Shown piece by piece: positions 56,521 through 64,000 of a stretch of 64,000 bases of DNA. The stretch is from Primula veris. Taxonomy: Eukaryota > Streptophyta > Magnoliopsida > Ericales > Primulaceae. Made by a program: the position numbers and the translations under genes. The stretch's first letter is position 1. Every line of letters begins with the position of its first letter. Under the pieces are notes generated by a model that was not told the DNA's origin, did not search any database, and saw only the letters and a list, made by a program, of their open reading frames with translations. The DNA is taken from NCBI GenBank assembly GCA_963682055.1, contig OY821747.1, positions 33,726,126-33,790,125 of the forward strand, in the 5' to 3' direction.

Positions 56521-57925
56521 GTCGGGACGTTAATATAGTCGGATCAATTGCGTAACCCTCAATCCTACTTGACTTGGATCTGGACCGTTCGTGGTTATAA
56601 CAACAATTCTGATAGTCTCTAGAAACGTCTAGTTATAACCGGAGTCGGGACATTAATATAGTCGGATCAATTGAATAAGCTTCGAGCCTACTTGACTTGG
56701 ATCTGGGCCGTCCGTGGTTATAACAACATGTACCATCTTTAAAACAATCACTTTGTTTGACGGTATATTGTAACAACAAGTCTTTTAACTTGAAAATATA
56801 TTAGAGAAATATGCTAGATTCGTTCCGATCGGGAGGTTAATATAGTCGGACCAATTGCGTAAGCCTCAACCCTACTTGACTTGGATCTGGGCCGTCCGTG
56901 GTTATAACAACATGGACCATCTTTAAAACAATCACTTTGTTTGACGCTATATTGTAACAACAAGTCTTTTAACTTGAATATATATTAGAGAAATATGCTA
57001 GATTCGTTCCGATCGGGAGGTTAATATAGTCGGACCAATTGCGTAAGCCTCAACCCTACTTGACTTGGATCTGGGCCGTCCGTGGTTATAACAACATGGA
57101 CTATCTTTGAAACAGTCATTTTGTTTGACGGTATATTGTAACAACAAGTCTTTTAACTTGAATATATATTAGAGAAATATGCTAGATTCGTTCCGATCGG
57201 GAGGTTAATATAGTCGGACCAATTGCGTAAGCCTCAACCCTACTTGACTTGGATCTGGGCCGTCCGTGGTTATAACAACATGAACCATCTTTAAAACAAT
57301 CACTTTGTTTGACGCTATATTGTAACAACAAGTCTTTTAACTTGAATATATATTAGAGAAATATGCTAGATTCGTTCCGATCGGGAGGTTAATATAGTCG
57401 GACCAATTGCGTAAGCCTCAACCCTACTTGACTTGGATCTGGGCCGTCCGTGGTTATAACAACATGAACCATCTTTGAAACAGTCATTTTGTTTGATGGT
57501 ATATTGTAACAACAAGTCTTTTAACTTGAATGTATATTAGAGAAATATGCTAGATTCGTTCCGATCGGGAGGTTAATATAGTCGGACCAATTGCGTAAGC
57601 CTCAACCCTACTTGACTTGGATCTGGGCCGTCCGTGGTTATAACAACATGGACCATCTTTAAAACAATCACTTTGTTTGACGCTATATTGTAACAACAAG
57701 TCTTTTAACTTGAATATATATTAGAGAAATATGCTAGATTCGTTCCGATCGGGAGGTTAATATAGTCGGACCAATTGCGTAAGCCTCAAGCCTACTTGAT
57801 TTGGATCTGGGCCGTCCGTAGTTATAACAACATGGACCATCTTTGAAACAGTCACTTTGTTTGACGGTATATTGTAACAACAAGTCTTTTAACTTGAATA
57901 TATATTAGAGAAATATGCTTAGATT
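56521..57925. repeat. 184-bp satellite array with dimeric higher-order structure
   Basis: The start GATTCGTTCCGATCGGGAGG recurs at 56,817, 57,001, 57,185, 57,369, 57,553 and 57,737, exactly 184 bp apart, with a last degenerate start at 57,922. Monomers 1, 3 and 5 carry TTTAAAACAATCAC and GACGCTATATTG; monomers 2, 4 and 6 carry TTTGAAACAGTCA and GGTATATTG. So the array is three copies of a 368-bp A-B dimer. Left of it, two shorter, older monomers begin at 56,521 and 56,644 (123 bp apart) and have GTCTCTAGAAACGTCTAG in place of the A/B half. No protein frame is present. The array begins about 210 bp upstream of the Hikeshi start codon. Confidence 0.92.
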
Positions 57926-58149
57926 CGTTTCGATTTACCAAGACAATAAATCCAATTTAAGCATACGTTATTATTAGCTTATTTTGTCATCTACTTTTCA
58001 AATTTGCCACTTTTTTCTTCACAAAAGTTAATATGGTAAGGACACGTATGTAATTTTACCTAAAAAATTGTTTATATTTATGTAAAATGAACTTATAAAG
58101 TGTGACAGCCCAAAATCAAAACATGAACATTAATTTGGGACACAGGGGA

Positions 58150-58312
58150 GTACGATATTTTTTAAAGATATTTTTAAAATCTTTGTCTTTGTTTAAAAAT
58201 ATATTGTGTTTGGACCGTCAGATAATTAAGCTTTTAAAAATTAAATTTTTATCGTTAAAACAAAAAAAAATCTAAAATCTGAATTTTCAATAGATTTTTG
58301 AAATAGATTTAT
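58150..58312. mobile_element. MITE family member 5, degenerate
   Basis: It has AAATATATTGTGTTTGGACC, a TTTTATCGTTAAAAC stretch and AATCTGAATTTTCAATAG, the internal layout of the family, with heavy drift. Ends are not defined. Confidence 0.4.
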
Positions 58313-60000
58313 GAAGTGTGATTTTTTACTATTAAGGAGGTGTTCGTAGTTTGATTCCAAATTTTCAAGAAAATATGAGTTGATTTAACTAAAAATATTG
58401 GGTTAGTAGATTCTTTATACACCCAAAAGAAAAATGTAGCTAAACCAATGAAAGAAAGCGTAGTGGTTTGATTAATGTTAGTTCGATCGATCCAAACTTT
58501 GATGATAAAAGGAATATCAAAATACAACGCTAGCGTGAGAAAGTTCTAACTAATATTAATTTCAAACTCAAAACAAAAGATGAAATAGACACCAAATTGC
58601 AATTTAAATATACTTAGGGCTGATTCGATCCGGTTCGCTTCGGTTTTTAGTAAAATCGAAACCGAACATATTTTTCGATTCGGTTTTTTTTGGTTTCGGT
58701 CTTTTTATTTTTGAAGGAGGTTCCCGAACTTAAAGCTAAACATAGTTTCAAAAGTGATGCCAACCCAAATTCAACCATAAGCAAACACACCAGTTTACTT
58801 ACAATTTTCCTCATATTTAAGGTAATTAGCATCACTTTTATATTTTTAGGGTAACAGTTTAATTTTATATATTTTTCAGCTTCCCTATCAAATTTATTAT
58901 CATAACTAAATGTTACTATATTTTAATACAGTTCTATCCAAATTTTCAACCCAAATTAATTTACTAGAAAAACAACATTAAATAACTTACAACATTTCTC
59001 GTATTTAAAGTAAAAAGTACAATTTTATAACTTATAAGAAAACGTTTTTGTTCATACAAATTATCAGGTTTTTTATAAATTTCTCTATCACAACTATACA
59101 ACTCATCTTTTTGTTATTTTATTAATTTATATATGAAAAGTACAAATAAATGAGAGAGAATAAAAGAAAAGCTAGATAGATAAATTATTATTTTAATTAT
59201 AATGAAACATCTTTGAGATATATTTGAGTTCATGCATATTTAAAGTAATGGATAAGTAAACTGATTCGTATATAATTTTAAAACAATTTTCTCATATTTA
59301 AGATAAATTTGTGATATAAAGTAACCGATGTGAGCGTTCTTAGAAAACATGTCGAGACTAATAATGAACTATTTAGATCCCATGATTTGGACCATTAACT
59401 TAAAAGTTAAATCTCGAAAAAAACACAAGATGAAGTATGACGAAACCATAGTTTTCGAAAATTACGTTTTTACTTTAAAAAATTCAGTTTCTCACATCCC
59501 TTCCCTCTTTTCGTTTCACTCTTTCTATTATTTTACATGTAATTTTTTTTTTTTTTTAATTTTTATATCGTTTCAAGTTTCAACCCGATAACGTTTCCAA
59601 TCCTAATTACGGGGATGTTTTGAGATAAATCAATAGTTATAGGGGTCAAAACGAGACAAAAACAAACAAATAAAAAAAACAATAAAAACATAATAAAAAA
59701 CAATTTTATTATTATTATTTTTTTAGGGCTTTTTCTATTAAATACGTGTCTTCTTTAAGCTTTCTCTCTCATCAATATTCGTATCAAATTCCCAAATTAA
59801 TTAAAAACCCCATGTATGTATTTCTCTTTTCCCATTTACCCTTTTTTCAATTTCAATTTTTTATTTTATTATTTTGTTTGTTACCCCGCTTGCTGATCAT
59901 TGTTAGGGTCCGATTGTACTTTTTTCATTTTTTTTTTTGCTTGCTATTTTATTTTATTCTCTTAAGTTTTGATTGTAATTACATAGATTTTCATCAAATT

Positions 60001-60190
60001 TAGGGTCTATTTGATTTTTGGATTTTTTATTTTAAACAATTATTTGTGTTTGGGCAGTCAGATTATTTAGCTTCTAAAAAGCATTTTTTTAGGCTAAAAA
60101 AAGCTTAAAATCTAGATTTGTAGTGGATTTTTGAAACGGATTTGTTAAAATGTGATTTTGGACCAAAATATTTGTTTCCAAACATGGCCT
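60001..60190. mobile_element. MITE family member 6 (5' region of the PRP38-family gene)
   Basis: It runs from TAGGGTCTATTTGATTTTTGG through TTTGTGTTTGGGCAGTCAG and TTTTTAGGCTAAAAAAAGC to TTTCCAAACATGGCC. The right end matches the inverted complement of the family start (CCRTTTGG). Confidence 0.6.
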
Positions 60191-61390
60191 TATTTAGATA
60201 TTTTATATGTGTTCATAGTTTTATGGGTTTGATTCTAAGCTCGGGTAAAATTTATAGATCCTTCATCAAATTACTAGTAAAACGTGTCCACACGTTGCGT
60301 GTGCGATATGCAGTTGTGGTACGAAGATAGAATAAAAAGAAATAGAATTTGATCAAATTACGGTAATAGGGTAATTTCTATAAAAAAATGGTATTTTGAG
60401 ACTAAATTATGCTAGTAATTTAAGGCATCTGCGTGCCATTGCAATACGTAGGGGAATTATTTTTTTGGCTTTGTGAAAGTAAACAGGGTAGTTTCTTGGG
60501 GTATTTTCTTTTTAAATTAAAGAATATATTGAGAATTTTATAAAAGTAATGTGGGTATTTTTGGAAAAAGGCCAAAATTTGCAGTCTCAAACTCTTGGGT
60601 TTGCTTATTATAGTAGTATAAATATCTATGTATGTATACTTTAGTTATATATCTATGCATAAGCGCCTAAACACGTTTAGACGTTTGCAGGCGAGTAGAA
60701 GTATAAAAAAAGCCATGTGTTGTTACACAATTAGGGTTGGGCAATAAAACCAAACTGAATGGACCAATAATAACACCGAACTGAGGCCGATTTGCTTTGG
60801 CTTTCAATCCGGAGTTTTGGGCTTGTTTGGTTTAGCATTGGTTCAATATAAAGAAGTCACTGAAGCCGAAAAGATCTTTAAACAAACCAAACAGACCCAG
60901 AATATGAAAACAGTGATGCATAATATTGAGAAAACATGAAGATTAAAATTTTATGTAGAAAAAAAAAAGTCTGAAAATGCTCGAGAGAACCTGCATTTCA
61001 CTGAATGGGTTTTGTTTTTAAATCCTCAAAAACACGAAGTCAGATCTAAGAGAAGTAAAACGTCTATTTCCCCAGCCAGAATAGGCGTCATTAGGAAATT
61101 TTTGATTCTTTCCTGGAGGAAGTCTCTACAGTATTAGATTACCTGACATTTTGTTTACGAAAAATTAGAGTTTGTTTTAAATCTTGGGAATGATACAGTG
61201 CATAAAGTTGCAAAAAGATCTTGGATTTGGAATCAATATTTGCTCACTAGTCATTATCCATATGTAATTTTAAATAATTCCCCTGAACTTAACATTGTTC
61301 ATCTCTCCTGCTGCAGGTCTTGAAATATCCATCTCTGTATATCGAGAAATAATACTAGAGCGTGTAGGGTTGTTAATTTGAGTACACATT

Positions 61391-63055
61391 ATGGAGGTAC
61401 AAACTTCGGGGAAGTCCATTGAGCTACTCTTGGAGAGAGTTCTTCGTATGAACATTCTCTCTTCGGATTATTTTAAGGAGCTCTACAAATTGAAAACATA
61501 CCATGAAGTTGTAGATGAGATTTATAATCAAGTTGATCACGTTGAGCCATGGATGACTGGGAATTGCCGGGGTCCATCGTCTTCGTTTTGTTTACTATAT
61601 AAGTTATTTACTATGAAGCTCACCGTTAATCAAATGCATGCACTTTTGAAACACCCAGATTCTCCTTATATTAGAGCTGTAAGTACTATTCGGTCTAATT
61701 TTAAAATATCATCTCTATTCACTGTACATGAACCTGTCTTTTTTAAGCAAATAGTACATCATGCTATCAAATTTCACAATTTAGACACTAAACTACACAG
61801 AATTAACAATAATATACCAGCATTAATGTTTTAGTTCACGAGCACTTTTTATGTACTAGTTGTTCAATCAGTCGTGTGTACGGTCCACCAGTGTACAGAA
61901 AATTGAATGATTAGTCCATGATTATTATGCACGCGTTAAAACTTTATAAGCATTAAAATTTGGTGTACATATTTTTTTATTTTGTGTAGATAGGTCTCAA
62001 AGTTATGGACATTTGCAGGTTGGTAGCGCTAATTGTTTGTTTTTGTGTAGATTGGTATCTAAATTTTGAAATTTGATAGTATGGTGTACTTATTAGTAAA
62101 AGTCAGTGGGTTGGTGTGGGATGCTGATATTTTACCCAATCTATTGTCAAGGTCTTTCACTTTTACTTCATTGTTATTCTGAGTCCCTGACTATATCTCA
62201 TTGCAGTCACATGCCTATGGTTAAAATGTGACTAGTTCACGTATTTGTTTTGCAGATTGGATTCCTCTACTTGAGATATAACGGTGATCCAAAACAAATA
62301 TGGTCTTGGTTTGAGCCGTATCTAGAAGATGATGAGGTACAACTTTGTTACTTTTTGATTGCCATTAAGCTGATGTTATTCAATAAAGTTTACTGCAGAG
62401 TAGTAAAAAAGTATATCCATCCTATGAGAGGCTATATAATGATAATATATTGCAGCAAATGTTGCTTATTGGTCCATATAGGTTAATCTATAAATCTAGC
62501 AATTACACAAAGTATAACTTTACATTTCTAGTTTGTCTCTGAATGTATAGAGCTTTAGAGCAATTTTATAGAGTTATTACACAAAGTAAAACTTTACATT
62601 TCTACAACCTGGCAAACTACACCAATACAGACCTATTTAAGGGGGTTTGTAAGTGGATTTGCATAGGAAAGTTGTACAGTATCTTACTATTGAGAGTGCC
62701 TGGACTGTATGTGCCGAGAAAGTTAAAATACCACAGAACTTTTATGTGAGGGTCTTGTACCATACGCACCCCCAACATAATTACTCTGACAACATAACAT
62801 CTTCCTCAAGTTTTCTTTCATATGATTAAGTTAAACAAAACAGTTAGGATCGTCCTCGTTTTCAACACCTGACCGGGCTGACTCCCAACATCATGTTTAT
62901 CAGACACTTTATCTGTTGAATGTGAATTTATATTTATAATGACTGTTTTGATTATTCTTTAATAAGTTGATTTTCTTGTACAGGAATTCTCTCCTGGGTC
63001 CAGCGGCCGAATGACCACATTGGGTGTATACATCCGTGATTTACTTCTTGGACAG
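61391..63055 (+). CDS. SRL1: PRP38-family pre-mRNA splicing factor (SRL1/PRP38B-like), 5' part
   Basis: Three coding exons, 61,391-61,678, 62,256-62,336 and 62,984-63,055, all phase 0 with GT...AG borders, give 147 residues. Seen: LLLERVLRMNILSSDYFKEL, KTYHEVVDEIYNQVDHVEPW, TGNCRGPSSSFCLLYKLFTM, LTVNQMHALLKHPDSPYIRA, GFLYLRYNGDPKQIWSWFEP, EFSPGSSGRMTTLGVYIRDL and LLGQ; this is the PRP38 domain. Known: PRP38 proteins act in the spliceosomal B complex during activation; the plant SRL1 type adds a C-terminal Arg/Ser-rich tail that would be coded to the right of the window. The next expected exon (YYFDTLFPR type) is not found before 64,000, so intron 3 is at least 945 bp. The start is the first ATG after a 5' UTR acceptor and fits the family N-terminus. 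SRL1 is my best symbol guess; another PRP38B-like paralogue is possible. Confidence 0.93.
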
Positions 63056-64000
63056 GTCGGTTATAAAATGCAGGAACCACCGACTATTTAATCCATACAT
63101 TTTCTATTCCAGTGCTTTTTTGCTTGTCATTTCGGTCTTTGTTACAGGAAACATACTTCTGCATTGCTCAGCTTTGATGAACTTCTTGTTTGGGTTAAAA
63201 CATTTGAATGCCGTTACGTCGTAGGTACTTAATTTAAGTAGACAATTAATGTCAGTATTATCCTTTCTATTAAGATTTTATATTTGACGTCACTCCGATT
63301 TACTGGACATAGTCTATAGTTTACTTCAAAATTATTATGTTGTGCGAAACTAATCAAGATACTTTCAAGACACATGAGACTTGAAATGCCTGGTGTGATT
63401 AGTTATCAAATTTTTCTACCCAACTTTATATTTTTGTTTGCCCTGTTTGCTATTCTAGTTCTTTGGCAACAATTTGGTCTAGTAGAAAACTCCCCATAGC
63501 AATGATGTTGCCTTGTTATTCTGTAATTGTGGAAAATCTTGTCATAAGTTATATAGAACAATCTTCATACCATATGCTGGTATGATGGTATTTGAACATG
63601 TTAGGAGTATCATTATCATACTTTTTTATTGATTAATTCCTGTGTACTGAATTTCTGCATCTACTCATACCACTCAACATCGAGCATAGGTTTATGTGTT
63701 ATATATATACCTGGTATCATTAATTGTGCATATATTTCTGTGTTATATGGATCTGATATATTTAACTGCGGAAAAGGTAGTTATTTAGAATTTTATCTCT
63801 CAATATGTTTTACACATGTTAGTAATCCTTGGTTACATATTGACGACATGTTATGAGCTGGATGCCATGTAAGTTGCATGAACATTGAACTATGATTTAT
63901 GACTTTCCTTCTCTAGTGTCTAACTGTCTATATTGTGATCTTGCCTGTCGATGGAGTTCATAGCCTTTAGATAAGCAAATGCCACATCTTTTATTGGAAT
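63056..64000 (+). other. intron 3 of the PRP38-family gene (partial)
   Basis: The stretch starts with GTCGGTTATA right after the CAG of exon 3 and stays T-rich to the window edge. Small open frames here show no similarity to the PRP38 continuation. Confidence 0.7.

Larger units (their letters stand above)
57926..61390 (+). other. intergenic region and probable 5' leader of the PRP38-family gene
   Basis: Up to about 59,700 the DNA is AT-rich without a gene. A possible transcription start region for the rightward gene lies near 59,725-59,800 (CTATTAAATACG, then CTTTCTCTCTCATC). A TGCTGCAG acceptor at 61,311-61,318 suggests an intron in the 5' UTR. MITE-like pieces are at 58,150-58,312, 58,620-58,700, 60,001-60,190 and 60,736-60,900. 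The short frame 59,746-60,003 has no recognisable product. Confidence 0.45.

Noticed and set aside
56521..57925. 184-bp repeats considered as a CRISPR-like or rDNA spacer array
   Set aside because: Repeats are continuous without spacers, in a plant genome, and no rRNA gene is near.
59746..60003. 85-aa frame rich in Phe/Leu as a small membrane protein
   Set aside because: The sequence is T-rich leader DNA of the PRP38-family gene; composition alone explains the hydrophobic residues.
46482..63055. A functional gene cluster of fucose synthase, Hikeshi and splicing factor
   Set aside because: The three genes belong to unrelated pathways, have separate strands and promoters, and are typical housekeeping neighbours; no sign of co-function.

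Overview
This is a stretch of nuclear DNA from a flowering plant, very probably a eudicot. It is AT-rich. Its genes are split by introns with GT...AG borders, and it carries plant-type Ty1/copia and Ty3/gypsy elements, hAT-like MITEs and decayed F-box genes. The RT-like pseudogene family seen here is one I associate mainly with Asteraceae-type genomes, but that is recollection and not a search result.

Left part (1-45,730): a repeat-rich block with no intact host gene. It opens inside a Ty1/copia element (1-3418) whose pol frame is open from base 2 to 3274. The rest is built from three mosaic copies of one large unit: unit 1 (3419-10,355, left end missing), unit 2 (10,534-25,264) and unit 3 (32,091 to about 44,684). 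Each unit draws on the same modules: a leader, a 1.3-kb element with long inverted arms, an inverted arm, LTR-like tracts, a head-to-head pair of F-box pseudogenes, an RT-like pseudogene, a direct copy of the inverted arm, an orphan F-box-like first exon, and (units 1 and 2 only) an 880-bp hAT-type MITE with an 8-bp target duplication. The units differ by clean deletions, insertions and local duplications, so their order of events can be partly read. A Ty3/gypsy element (26,826-31,880, minus strand, 420-bp LTRs, TSD GTAAG) lies between units 2 and 3. The block ends with an F-box fragment and a LINE 3' fragment (44,868-45,730).

Right part (46,482-64,000): three single-copy housekeeping genes. 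They are GDP-L-fucose synthase (minus, 4 exons, 317 aa), a Hikeshi/OPI10-family protein (minus, 2 exons, 190 aa), and the 5' part of a PRP38-family splicing factor (plus, 3 exons seen, runs off the right edge). They look functionally unrelated: nucleotide-sugar synthesis, Hsp70 nuclear import and pre-mRNA splicing. Their introns and intergenic spaces carry a small MITE family (about six members), a second MITE, a 171-bp tandem duplication and, about 210 bp upstream of the Hikeshi start codon, a 184-bp satellite array.

Most notable: the 184-bp satellite has a strict alternating (dimeric, 368-bp) higher-order structure in a promoter-proximal position; the Hikeshi intron holds a second, mostly synonymously diverged copy of the end of exon 1 with its splice donor; and the unit array contains several large inverted repeats able to form long hairpin RNAs. 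All similarity statements are by eye; no alignment or database search was run.
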